From the NCBI GenBank assembly GCA_027483945.1, contig JAIXTM010000014.1:175695-239694 (forward strand): DNA of 64,000 nt. Direction: 5' to 3'. Source of the DNA: Hyphomicrobiales bacterium. GTDB taxonomy: Bacteria > Pseudomonadota > Alphaproteobacteria > Rhizobiales > Beijerinckiaceae. Below, one piece after another: positions 9,781-21,353 of this stretch. The notes beneath the pieces were generated by a model. It made no database searches. It had not been told where the DNA came from and saw only the letters and a program-made list of their open reading frames with translations. How positions within the stretch are numbered: the first letter of the stretch is position 1; each line of letters opens with the position of its first letter. The position numbers and the translations under genes are program-made.

Positions 9781-11380
9781 GCGACCTCTCCATGGCCTCT
9801 CAAGCGCCGCGAGGCGCGCGCCACCGCGTCCCGGGCCGGCCGCATCCAGCGCGCGGCGACGTGCTGATCCGGCCGGACGAGGATCGCGGCCCCGGGCCGC
9901 GCGCCGAGCCGCGTAGCCACAAGGCCCTCACGATCCACGACATCGGGGCCGACCCGCAGGACCCGCACGCCGTCCGGCGGATCGAAGCCGGGATCGCCGA
10001 ATGTGATCAGCGTCTCCTCCCCGCCGACAAGCCGCAGGAGCCAGGTGGCCCCGCCATCCGGACCGCGCACCGGCGCATCGGGGAGCGAGGCGCCCGGCGG
10101 GCATCCGCCCTGCCAGTCATCGTCGGGCGCGTCCGGCGTCGAAAGCGGGCTGTCATAGACGGAGGGCAGCGAGAGGCGCCCCGAATTCACCATCCTGCGG
10201 CCGAACTCGGTCGAGCGCGCCAGCGCCAGGGCGGCATCGCGGAACCGCACCTCCTGCGCGCTGCGCGGCGCGATGAAGTCGGTCGAGCGCGTGGAATGGC
10301 CGATATTCTCGTCCGCGGCCGCGGACCGCTCGCGGTCATAGCTGTCGATCAGCGAGGCCGGACTGGTCCCTTCCAGCACCCTCGCCAGCTTCCAGGCGAG
10401 GTTCTCCGCGTCCTGAATGCCGGAATTGGCGCCGCGCGCGCCGAAGGGCGAAACCTGATGCGCCGCATCGCCGGCAAAGATCAGCCGCCCGTGCACGAAG
10501 CGCGCGATGCGCCGGCACTGGAACGAATAGACCGAGACCCAGTCGACGCTGAAGCGGTCGTGGCCGATCATCGCTTCGATCCGCGGAATGACGCGTTCGG
10601 GACGCTTCTCGGCCTCCGGGTCCGCCTGGGGCCCCAATTGCAGGTCGACACGCCACATCCCGTCCGGTTGCTTGTGCAACAGGGCGGAGCGCCCGGCATG
10701 GAAGGGCGGATCGAACCAGAACCGGCGCTCCGGCGGAAAGTCGATCTCCATCGTCACGTCGGCGATGAGGAAGCGGTCTTCGAAGACCTCTCCCACGAAG
10801 TCCAGTCCGGCGAGGTCACGCAGCGTGGAGCGCGCGCCGTCGGCGGCGACGACCCAGTCGGCCCTCAGGGCGTAAGGTCCATCGGGCGTCTCCACCTCCA
10901 GCACGACGCCATCAGGGCGATTGTCGAGCCCGGTGACGCGGTTGCGCCACCGCAAGTCGATGCCGGGCAGCGCGGATACGCGCTCCACCAGCGCGTGTTC
11001 GAGATAATATTGCTGGAGGTTGACGAAAGCGGGCATGCAATGGCCCGGCTCCGGCAGGAGATCGAAGGCATAGATCAGATCCTCGCCCTGGAAGACCTTG
11101 CCGAGCTTCCAGACGACCCCCTTGTCGAGGCATGCCTGCGCCACGCCGAGCCGGTCCAGGATCTCCAGTGTCCGCTTGGCGTAGCAGAGGCCCCGGGAGC
11201 CCTCGCCGATCCGATCGGCGTCGTCGAGGAGGACGACCTCGACGCCCCGCTGGGCGAGATCGACCGCCAGCGCCAGCCCCACCGGGCCTGCGCCCACCAC
11301 CGCGACGCGGTGCCGGGCGGGCTCGGCGCTGTCCTGGTCCCGGGTGCGGCGATAGCCGAACTGGTATAGGGCGCGGCGGC

Positions 11381-11384
<4 letters not shown>
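9777..11384 (-). CDS. FAD-dependent aromatic monooxygenase, group A (MhpA/PobA-like)
   Basis: A 535-residue flavoprotein hydroxylase predicted to use NAD(P)H and oxygen on a phenolic substrate. The dinucleotide fold VAVVGAGPVGLALAVDLAQR starts near residue 27. The DG motif VVAADGARSTLR and the GD motif RLIFAGDAAHQVSPFGARG with the following ANSGIQDAENLAWKL helix are all present. A C-terminal thioredoxin-like extension beyond residue 390 resembles that of 3-(3-hydroxyphenyl)propionate hydroxylase. ATG 11384 overlaps the stop of the MBL-fold gene (ATGA). Substrate is unknown; the neighbourhood (pobA, PobR-type regulator) points to hydroxylated aromatic acids. Confidence 0.9.
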
Positions 11385-14586
<3,202 letters not shown>

Positions 14587-14608
14587 CGGACCGGCATCGG
14601 CCTGACGC

Positions 14609-15424
14609 TCAGCGCCAGGCGAGCAGCCGCTTCTCGATCGCCCCGATGACGCCGGCGATGGTGAGACCCAGCACCGACAGCATGACCACGCCCGCGATGA
14701 GCTGGTCGGTCTGCATCAGGTTGCCCGCGGCCAGGACGAGCGCGCCGACGCCCTGGTTGGCGCCGATCATCTCGGCCGCGATCAGCAGCACGATGCCGAT
14801 CGAAGACGCGATCTTCAGCCCCGAGATGATGCCCGGCAGCGAGCCTGGCAGGATGATCTTGCGGATAATGGCGAAGGGCGAGAGGCCGAAGGCTCGGCCC
14901 ATCCGCACCAGCGAGCGGTCGACATTGTCCACGGCGCCATAGGTGGCGACGACGGTGGGGAAGAACGTGCCGAAGGCGATCGTCGCGACCTTCGAGCCCT
15001 CGCCGATGCCGAACCACAGGATGAAGAGCGGCAGGAGGGCGATCTTCGGGATCGGGAAGAAGGCCGAGACGACCGCGATGCCGGCCGAGCGGAAGACGCC
15101 GAACAGGCCGATCATGAGGCCGACCAGCACACCGCCCGTCATACCCAGCGCATAGCCGCCGAACAGGCGGCCGAGCGAGGCCATGATATGGTTCTGCAAT
15201 TCGCCGGACTGGGCCATGCCGGTCAGCGCGTTGGCGACCCGCAGCGGGCTCGGCGCGAAGATCGGGCTGATCAAGCCGAGGCTCGAGGCCGCCTGCCAGA
15301 GCGCGATGAGCCCAGCGAGGGCCAGCGCGCCGGCGATGCGATTGGTGCCCGGCGTGAAAAGCCCGCCCCGGAACGGGACCGGGGTCGGCGCCTCCAGGCT
15401 CGGTGTCATGGCCACATCACGCAT
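14609..15424 (-). CDS. ABC transporter permease (SsuC/TauC type)
   Basis: A 271-residue inner-membrane permease of the nitrate/sulfonate/taurine importer class, with about six membrane segments. The cytoplasmic EAA-like loop (VDRSLVRMGRAFGLSPFAIIRKIILPGSLP) contacts the ATPase. The ATG at 15424 has GGGAG seven bases upstream and overlaps the ATPase stop by 8 bases, so it is preferred over 15409. It ends an operon with the ATPase, the binding protein and a shikimate-dehydrogenase-like gene. The substrate is not visible in the sequence; the context suggests an organic acid, not sulfonate. Confidence 0.92.
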   Translation of the reverse strand: MRDVAMTPSLEAPTPVPFRGGLFTPGTNRIAGALALAGLIALWQAASSLGLISPIFAPSPLRVANALTGMAQSGELQNHIMASLGRLFGGYALGMTGGVLVGLMIGLFGVFRSAGIAVVSAFFPIPKIALLPLFILWFGIGEGSKVATIAFGTFFPTVVATYGAVDNVDRSLVRMGRAFGLSPFAIIRKIILPGSLPGIISGLKIASSIGIVLLIAAEMIGANQGVGALVLAAGNLMQTDQLIAGVVMLSVLGLTIAGVIGAIEKRLLAWR

Positions 15425-16184
15425 CGACGATCTCCCGGTCGGCGGCTTCCGCATCGGCGCGGATGAGCTGCCACAATTCCCTGGTCTGGCGGGCCATCTC
15501 GGCGTCCGAGCCGTCGCGCTCCGCGCGCGGCACCTTCAGCTCGACGAGGGCGTTGATGCGCCCCGGACGGCGGCGCAGGACCACCACCTTGTCGGCGAGC
15601 CGCACGGCCTCGTCGAGGTTGTGGGTCACGTAGACGCTCGACAGGTTGCCCTGATCGTGGAGCTGGACGAGGTCGTCCATCAGAAGTTCGCGCGTCTGGG
15701 CGTCGAGGGCCGAGAGCGGCTCATCCATCAGGAGGATGGCAGGCTTCACTGCCAGCGCCCGGGCGATGCCAACGCGCTGCTTCATGCCGCCCGACAATTG
15801 CTTCGGATAAGCGTCCGCGAAGTCCGACAGCTTGGTGCGCGCCAGCGTGTCGGCGATGCGGTCCTTGATCTCCGCTTCGCCAAGCCCGTGGCCCTCCAGC
15901 GGCAGCCGGACATTCTCCGACACGGTTCGCCAGGGCAGGAGCGCGAAATCCTGGAACACGAACGTATAGGGGTTCAGCGACCCGGCGGGCGGCTCGCCCG
16001 CGGACAGCGCCTGGCCGGATGCCGGCTTCTCCAGCCCGCCGAGGATCCGCAGCAGCGTGGACTTGCCGCAGCCCGAAGGCCCGACGACGGCGACGACTTC
16101 GCCGTCCTCCACGGTGAAGGAGATGTCCTCCAGCACCGGGAGCGGCCCGTATGTGTGATGGATGCGATCGGCGATCAGACGCAT
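15417..16184 (-). CDS. ABC transporter ATP-binding protein (SsuB/TauB type)
   Basis: A 255-residue ATPase that powers the adjacent importer. Walker A is GPSGCGKST, the Q loop is in FVFQDFALLPW, the signature is QLSGGMKQR, Walker B is ILLMDEPLSALD, and the switch His is in YVTHNLDEAVR. The order and spacing are normal for the family. Start ATG 16184 has AGGAA upstream, and the longer frame to 16217 adds sequence from the intercistronic hairpin. The gene is separated from the binding-protein gene by 77 bases that hold an 11-bp hairpin, and it overlaps the permease. Confidence 0.94.
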   Translation of the reverse strand: MRLIADRIHHTYGPLPVLEDISFTVEDGEVVAVVGPSGCGKSTLLRILGGLEKPASGQALSAGEPPAGSLNPYTFVFQDFALLPWRTVSENVRLPLEGHGLGEAEIKDRIADTLARTKLSDFADAYPKQLSGGMKQRVGIARALAVKPAILLMDEPLSALDAQTRELLMDDLVQLHDQGNLSSVYVTHNLDEAVRLADKVVVLRRRPGRINALVELKVPRAERDGSDAEMARQTRELWQLIRADAEAADREIVDA

Positions 16185-16209
16185 GGTGTTCCTGCCGTTA
16201 AAGCCTTCG

Positions 16210-16235
16210 GCCGGCACGCGGTGACGCGTGCCGGC
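16210..16235 (-). other. Intercistronic hairpin between binding protein and ATPase genes
   Basis: A perfect 11-bp stem (GCCGGCACGCG at 16210-16220 with its complement at 16225-16235) and a 4-base loop. There is no U run on the minus strand, so it is better read as an mRNA-stabilising hairpin that raises binding-protein yield over the ATPase and permease. This is inference from position and structure. Confidence 0.5.
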
Positions 16236-16261
16236 TTCGGCTCCCCCGTTTCAACGGTGGA

Positions 16262-17302
16262 TTACTTGTCGTTCAGGTGACCCTGGATGAAGGACTTGTC
16301 GATGATGGCATCGGCCTGAACCGAGGCGTCCACCAGCTTCTGCTCCTTCATCCACGCGATCTGCGTCTTGATGTCGGCGATGTCGAGCCGCGCCTGCGGG
16401 TCGGCGAAGAAAGCCGAGGCCTTGACCTTCGGGATCGCCTGCTCGGGCGTATCGGTCGGATACACGTACTTGCCGATCAGCGCGGCATCCTTGTCCGTGT
16501 CGGCCGTATGGACGAGCTTGCCGGAGCCGTCCTTCGTGGCGAAGGACTTGTTGTAGTCGGCCTGGCCCTTCTGGTAGGCGCGCACGAAGCGCTGGACCAT
16601 GGCCCGCTTGGAATCGATCAGGTTGGTCGAGGTGAACAGGCCGCCGAACTGGTAATCGGCGATCTCGGACATGTAGCCGATCAGCTTGGCCTCGCCGGAA
16701 TTGATCAGCGGCTTGGCGAGGTGCGGCGCGATGATGATCGCGTCGATCTGGTTGGACTTCAGCGCTGCCGACATGTTGGGCAGCGACTGGAGCGGCTTGA
16801 TGTCGACGCTCTTGAGATCGAACTTCTTGGCCGCCGCGATCTGGCCGAGCTGGTAATGGAAAGAGGAGCCGACCTGGGTGACGCCGAGCGTTTTGCCGGA
16901 GAGCTTCTCGAAGGAATTCAGGCCCTTCTCGTAGGCGCCGTTGGAGGCGAGCAGGGCATTGCCCTCATAGCCCTTGGCTTCCTTGGCCTGCGCCGCGATG
17001 ATCTTCAGCGCGCCGTTGCCGGCCAGGTTGTAGAAGCCGCCCGTGAACGCCGTGACGCCGAAAGTGGTGTCCCCCGACACGACCGCGACGGCGATGGGCT
17101 GCGCGGCCTCGAAGAACTTCATCTGGACGTCCAGGCCCTCGTCCTTGAAGTAGCCCTTCTCCACGGCCAGGAAGAGGCCGCCGGAGGACACGAAGCGCAG
17201 GACGCCGACGCTCGCCTTCTCCTGCGCGGAGGCCGTCAGCGGCGCCGCGCAGATCGCGGCCGCGGCCGCTGCCATGATTCCAGCCTTATTCCACCATCGC
17301 AT
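16262..17302 (-). CDS. ABC transporter periplasmic substrate-binding protein (SsuA/NMT1-like)
   Basis: A 346-residue exported protein with a signal peptide of about 26 residues (hydrophobic run AAAAAAICAAPLTASA ending at AQ-EK). The mature domain has the two-lobe binding-protein fold seen in NMT1/SsuA proteins (GGLFLAVEKGYFKDEGLDV, LSGKTLGVTQVGSSFHYQ). The good ribosome site GAGGGAG lies 8-9 bases upstream of ATG 17302. It follows a shikimate-dehydrogenase-like gene by 18 bases and precedes the ATPase and permease. The ligand is unknown; the neighbours suggest an aromatic or alicyclic acid. Confidence 0.92.
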   Translation of the reverse strand: MRWWNKAGIMAAAAAAICAAPLTASAQEKASVGVLRFVSSGGLFLAVEKGYFKDEGLDVQMKFFEAAQPIAVAVVSGDTTFGVTAFTGGFYNLAGNGALKIIAAQAKEAKGYEGNALLASNGAYEKGLNSFEKLSGKTLGVTQVGSSFHYQLGQIAAAKKFDLKSVDIKPLQSLPNMSAALKSNQIDAIIIAPHLAKPLINSGEAKLIGYMSEIADYQFGGLFTSTNLIDSKRAMVQRFVRAYQKGQADYNKSFATKDGSGKLVHTADTDKDAALIGKYVYPTDTPEQAIPKVKASAFFADPQARLDIADIKTQIAWMKEQKLVDASVQADAIIDKSFIQGHLNDK

Positions 17303-17320
17303 GGTTTCACTCCCTCGTTG

Positions 17321-18202
17321 TTATGGACGGCTCCAGGCCGTCGTCGGGCCGCGTGGCCCGTTATCCGCCGGCAAGCTTAGCCGCGCGCCGCCTGCAAGGC
17401 GAGCAGACGCCGCGGTGCGTTCCTGCCAGTCGAAACCGAAATAATCCGCCAGGAGCGGAGCCTGGGCGGCAGCCGCCTGGGCGGCATCCACCACGCGGCA
17501 TCCGAAGTCCCGCGCCAGGGCCGCGAGCCGGGTCGCGGGTCCGCCGGCGAGATCGATCACCACCGCCCGGGGGTCGAGCGCCCGCGGGCGCAGGGGCGGC
17601 TCGTCCTCCGGCCGCTCCCCCAGCGGGGTCGCGTTGACGATGACGTCGGCGATGTCGAGTTCCCGGTCGTCGAATCCGATCCGCACCTGGTGACCGGCCG
17701 CGGCGATGGCCCTGGCGGCCGCCTCCGCCCGGTCATCCTCCCGGTCGCGCAAGGCGACGCTCGCCCCGGCGCGGGCGAAAGCGGCGGCGACGGCGCGGCC
17801 GGCATCGCCGGCCCCCACGACGAACACCATGCCCGACGCTCGCGGGCCCGCGGCGGCGACGCAGGCCTCGCCGTCGAGAAGCGTGCCGACGAGGCGTCCG
17901 TCCTCCGCCCGGCGGACGGCGTTGACCACGCCGACCGCGGCCGCGTCGCCTTCCAGCCGGTCGACGAGGCTCGCGGCGGCGCGCTTGTGGGGTGTCGTGA
18001 CGATGAGGCCCGCGACATTGCAGCCGGGGGAGCGCAGGAGGCCGAAGGCGAGGGCGAGGTCCTCGCCGCGCAGGCCGAGCGGCGCGAGCATGGCGTTCTG
18101 GCCGGTGCGGGCGAACTGGGCGTTCCAGATGGCGGGCGAGCGCATGGCGGCGGTGGGACCGCCGACGATCAGGTACAGCCGTGCCGCACCATGTGCACCC
18201 AT
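17321..18202 (-). CDS. Shikimate/quinate dehydrogenase-like oxidoreductase
   Basis: A 293-residue member of the AroE/YdiB fold. The catalytic Lys is in VTTPHKRAA and the paired Asp in GTLLDGEA. The NAD(P) fold is VFVVGAGDAGRAVAAAFARAG, and the family segment VNATPLG is present. The N-terminal shikimate-binding Ser pair of AroE (SLSP) is replaced by AMRSP, and the usual NTD is LLD, so this is probably a catabolic paralogue with a different substrate, not the biosynthetic AroE. It leads the ABC importer operon. ATG 18202 is used; an upstream TTG at 18229 is an alternative. Confidence 0.8.
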   Translation of the reverse strand: MGAHGAARLYLIVGGPTAAMRSPAIWNAQFARTGQNAMLAPLGLRGEDLALAFGLLRSPGCNVAGLIVTTPHKRAAASLVDRLEGDAAAVGVVNAVRRAEDGRLVGTLLDGEACVAAAGPRASGMVFVVGAGDAGRAVAAAFARAGASVALRDREDDRAEAAARAIAAAGHQVRIGFDDRELDIADVIVNATPLGERPEDEPPLRPRALDPRAVVIDLAGGPATRLAALARDFGCRVVDAAQAAAAQAPLLADYFGFDWQERTAASARLAGGARLSLPADNGPRGPTTAWSRP

Positions 18203-18290
18203 GCCAGGGCCTCGCAACCCGTCTTTCAACGCGCCTGGACGTTAGGCCCGGCTGATCGGCCCGTCTAATACCCCTTTCGGATGAGGGCAG

Positions 18291-18304
18291 AACATGATGT
18301 TATG
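18291..18304. promoter_or_regulatory. Candidate LysR operator, copy 1
   Basis: AACATGATGTTATG, with a perfect AACAT-G-ATGTT palindrome, in the divergent gap between the shikimate-dehydrogenase-like gene and the LysR gene. It matches 11 of 14 bases with AACATCAGGTTACG at 19246, before the FAD oxidoreductase gene. A shared site at both promoters around a LysR gene suggests its operator. Confidence 0.5.
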
Positions 18305-18326
18305 AACCGACCGCTTCAGGTGCCCG

Positions 18327-19247
18327 ATGCTTAGCCTGCGTCAGATCGAGGTCTTCCACGCCGTCATGGTGTCAGGGTCGGTGAGCGGCGCGGCGCGCAT
18401 GCTGAACGTTTCCCAGCCGGGGCTGAGCCGTCTCATCAAGTACATGGAAAGCCGCGTCGGCTTCCGCCTGTTCGAGCGTCGGGCCGGCCGGCTCGCGGCG
18501 ACGCCGGAGGCGCATCGGCTCTTCCTGGAGGTGGACCTGATCTACCAGCGCGTCGGCGGGCTCGACCAGTCGATCCGCCGCATCGCCGGCGGCGAGGGGC
18601 ACGAGTTGGCGGTCGGCGCCTCCCCGAGCGTCGGGCGATCCTTGGTGCCGCGGGCACTGGCGGAACTGGCCGGCGCGATGCCGGGCGTGACCGCGCGGCT
18701 GGAAATCCTGCCGATGAACCAGGTTCAGGACTACCTGCTCGCCGGCGCGACGGAGCAGGTCGTCACGATCTTCCCGTTCGAGCATCCGCTGGTGGAATCG
18801 GAGACGATCGGTGCCGGCCGTCTCGTCTGCGCCTTCAGGCGCGACCATCCTCTGGCGGAAAGGACCGAGATTGGCGTCGAGGACATCGCCGCCCACGGCA
18901 TCGTCGCCTTCGAGCCGGGCTCGCCCCATGCGCGCATGATCGATGCCCTGTTCGCCCGCGCCGGCGTGACGCCGCGCATCGCCGGCAAGGTCCGCTTCGC
19001 CCAGACCGCCTGCGCCCTCGCCGAATCGGGTCTCGGCGTCGCGCTGGTCGACGCCTTCACCGTCATGGGCAAGGCCTTTCCGGACCTTGCCGTCCGGCCC
19101 ATCGCCGGGGGCGGCCTGTTCCATGTCGAAATCCACCGGCACCGCCACCTGGCCGTATCGGCGGTGGCCTCGCGCTTCTCGATCGCGCTGAAGGAGGCGA
19201 TGGCTCGCGCCATCGCGGAAACACCGTCGATGCTAGTCGCGCCATAA
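18327..19247 (+). CDS. LysR-family transcriptional regulator
   Basis: A 306-residue regulator. The winged helix-turn-helix occupies residues 1-60 (RQIEVFHAVMVSGSVSGAAR, SQPGLSRLIKYMESRVGF). The rest is the two-lobe inducer-binding domain (ELAVGASPSVGRSLVPRAL onward). It is divergent from the shikimate-dehydrogenase/ABC operon and is followed 87 bases later by an FAD oxidoreductase on the same strand. A 14-base element occurs in both flanking promoters. It probably controls both units in response to the imported compound. Confidence 0.92.
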   Translation: MLSLRQIEVFHAVMVSGSVSGAARMLNVSQPGLSRLIKYMESRVGFRLFERRAGRLAATPEAHRLFLEVDLIYQRVGGLDQSIRRIAGGEGHELAVGASPSVGRSLVPRALAELAGAMPGVTARLEILPMNQVQDYLLAGATEQVVTIFPFEHPLVESETIGAGRLVCAFRRDHPLAERTEIGVEDIAAHGIVAFEPGSPHARMIDALFARAGVTPRIAGKVRFAQTACALAESGLGVALVDAFTVMGKAFPDLAVRPIAGGGLFHVEIHRHRHLAVSAVASRFSIALKEAMARAIAETPSMLVAP

Positions 19248-19259
19248 CATCAGGTTACG
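19246..19259. promoter_or_regulatory. Candidate LysR operator, copy 2
   Basis: AACATCAGGTTACG at the end of the LysR gene and 76 bases before the FAD oxidoreductase start; 11 of 14 bases match the copy at 18291. The core also forms TAAC-ATCAG-GTTA at 19245-19257. Confidence 0.45.
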
Positions 19260-19334
19260 GCATAGCCCATTCATGATCTTGGACAGGCATGCCCGAACCC
19301 GCCACCTTCCGGCAAACGCAAAGGAGCGGGCCTT

Positions 19335-20594
19335 ATGCGGATGGTGGATTACGATGTCGTCGTCGTCGGAGGCGGGGCGGGAGGTTGTGCGGCGGCCTGG
19401 GGGGCGGCCCGGCTCGGCCGGAAGACCCTTCTGATCGAACGCTACGGGTTCCTGGGCGGTGCCGCCACGGCGGCCAACGTCCTCGCCTATTGCGGATTTT
19501 TCCCGCGCCGGGACACGCCGGAGACCATGGTCGCCGGGGCCGGTGCCGAACTCTTGGAGCGCCTTGCCGGTCTCGGCATGGAAATCGGGCTGCGCCAGGC
19601 GCCCAGCGGCAACTGGATCATTCCCATCGATGGGGAGGCGGTGAAGCTGGCCTTCGACGAGATGCTCGCCGAGGCCGGCGTCACCGTCTGGCTCCACGCC
19701 ACCCTGACCGGTGTCGAGCGGACGGGACAGATGCTTGCCCGGCTCACCGTGACGGATCCCGCCGGCGGGACGACCGTCACGGCCGGCGCGGTGGTGGACG
19801 CCAGCGGCGATGCCGCGCTCGCGGCGATGGTCGGGCTCGCCGCGCTGCCCGCCGACGGCAAGCCTCTCCAGACCGCCTCGGCCTGCGTGCGCCTGGGCGG
19901 CGTCGAGACCGATCTGCCGCGCCTGAAGGCCGGCCTTGCCGAGGCGATCGCGGCCGTCCTGCCGACTTTGAGGGATCCGCATGCCACCCTGCGTGAGAAT
20001 GGCGGCTTCGTCAGCCGCATCGGCACGATGCCGTCCGTCTGGTGGATGGGGATCGACCTGCGCACCGACGGATTGAGCGCCCCCGATCTCGCCGCCGCGG
20101 AACGGGCCGGACGCCGCGCCGCCTGGGACGTGATCGCCGCCCTAAGGGCCCTTCACCCCGATTTCGCCGGCATCTCGATCCTGACCACGGGCCCGCAGAT
20201 CGGCATCCGCGAGACCCGTCGCCCCGTGGCCGTCGCGCCCGTGACGGCGGAGGATGCAGCGACCGGCCGCCGGCTGGTGGACGGCGTCGGCCGTGCGTGC
20301 TGGCCCGTCGAGATCCATGACAGGCCCGGCCAGGCGACCTTCATCGATATCGGCGGCGACGGGTTCTTCGATATCCCGGCCGATGCGCTCCGCCTGAAGG
20401 GGGCGGACAATGTCTGGCTCGCCGGCCGCGCCATGGGCAGCGACAGGATCGCCTATGGATCGATCCGCGTCATGGGCACGGCCTTCGCCTCCGGCCATGC
20501 GGCCGGGATCGGAGCGGGACTGCAGGCAGGTGGCCTGGCGCCGGCTCCGGAGGCCATGCGCCGCGCCCTGGCCCAGCAGGGCGCCATCCTCTAG
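19335..20594 (+). CDS. FAD-dependent oxidoreductase (FAD_oxidored / PF12831-type)
   Basis: A 419-residue flavoprotein. The FAD fold YDVVVVGGGAGGCAAAWGAAR is at residues 6-26, followed by LIERYGFLGGAATAANV, the sequence that marks this family. VVDASGDAALAA and the C-terminal LAGRAMGSDRIAYGSIRVMG segment are also present. The substrate cannot be read from sequence. The ATG at 19335 has AGGAG upstream; ATG 19341 is a possible alternative. It lies downstream of the LysR gene with its own candidate operator, so it is likely co-regulated with the importer operon and may oxidise the imported ring compound. Confidence 0.88.
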   Translation: MRMVDYDVVVVGGGAGGCAAAWGAARLGRKTLLIERYGFLGGAATAANVLAYCGFFPRRDTPETMVAGAGAELLERLAGLGMEIGLRQAPSGNWIIPIDGEAVKLAFDEMLAEAGVTVWLHATLTGVERTGQMLARLTVTDPAGGTTVTAGAVVDASGDAALAAMVGLAALPADGKPLQTASACVRLGGVETDLPRLKAGLAEAIAAVLPTLRDPHATLRENGGFVSRIGTMPSVWWMGIDLRTDGLSAPDLAAAERAGRRAAWDVIAALRALHPDFAGISILTTGPQIGIRETRRPVAVAPVTAEDAATGRRLVDGVGRACWPVEIHDRPGQATFIDIGGDGFFDIPADALRLKGADNVWLAGRAMGSDRIAYGSIRVMGTAFASGHAAGIGAGLQAGGLAPAPEAMRRALAQQGAIL

Positions 20595-20598
20595 CGGC

Positions 20599-21276
20599 CT
20601 AGTCTTCGGACGCGGCGACCGCCGCGACGCCGGGGATGAGGCGCGGCTTGACAGAACGCACGGTGAAGGAGCCGGCCTCCGCCGTGCCACGCGGGCGGGC
20701 GGGCTGCCGGGCGGCGGAGCGGTACGTGCCCTTCACCTGGCTGTCGATCTGCGCCAGCATCGCCCGTTCGCTCTTGGGCAGCCGCTTCATGTCAACGGCG
20801 ACGAAATCGTCCCGGTCATGGCGGCTTCGGCCTGGCCGGCCGCGGAACACCTCGATGCCGCGCTCCGTCACCACCATGTCGCCCGGGCGCAGGGTCGAAT
20901 CCTCGAAGACCGAGGCGACGGGCGTCTGCATGAGGACCGGTATGTCCGGCCCGGAAAGGGTGCGGAACGGCCCTTCGCCGCCCTCGCCCGGCGGCAGCGC
21001 GACCGGCATGGGCCGGACAGGCTCCACCATCTCCGGCGCACGCCGGGAGACCCCTCCGAACAGGCTCTCGACCAGGCCCGGGGCGCGCTGCACGGCAGGC
21101 GCCGGGCGGCTCGGCTGGCGGAACACCTCATACATGTCGAGGCGATCGGAGCCGATGGCGACCGGCGCGCCGACGATCGTTCCGGCGCCGCTCGCCAGGG
21201 CAACGGCCGCCAGGGCGGCGAGGCCGGCGCGGCGGCTGTGGCTAAGGGCGGAGAAACGGACGGGACGGGACGGCAT
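20599..21276 (-). CDS. Exported protein of unknown function
   Basis: A 225-residue protein with a basic N-terminus and a hydrophobic stretch (AGLAALAAVALASGAGTIVGAPV, residues 17-39) that acts as a signal peptide or anchor. The remainder is Pro/Arg-rich, with a compact middle section around FRTLSGPDIPVLMQTPVASVF and DMVVTERGIEVFRG. I recognise no family. It ends 4 bases from the convergent FAD oxidoreductase and lies downstream of fadD on the same strand. The high content of Pro, Arg and Ala and the lack of repeats suggest an envelope protein. Confidence 0.8.
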   Translation of the reverse strand: MPSRPVRFSALSHSRRAGLAALAAVALASGAGTIVGAPVAIGSDRLDMYEVFRQPSRPAPAVQRAPGLVESLFGGVSRRAPEMVEPVRPMPVALPPGEGGEGPFRTLSGPDIPVLMQTPVASVFEDSTLRPGDMVVTERGIEVFRGRPGRSRHDRDDFVAVDMKRLPKSERAMLAQIDSQVKGTYRSAARQPARPRGTAEAGSFTVRSVKPRLIPGVAAVAASED

Positions 21277-21353
21277 GGCGTAATCCAGGGTTGCTTTGCC
21301 CCGGTGAACGCATGCCGCGAAGCTTCGGTTCCGTGCCGATCCCGATGCCGTGA

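Noticed and set aside
17321..18202. Biosynthetic shikimate dehydrogenase (aroE)
   Set aside because: The fold matches, but the substrate-binding Ser residues differ and the gene heads an importer operon under a LysR gene, so a catabolic paralogue is a better reading.
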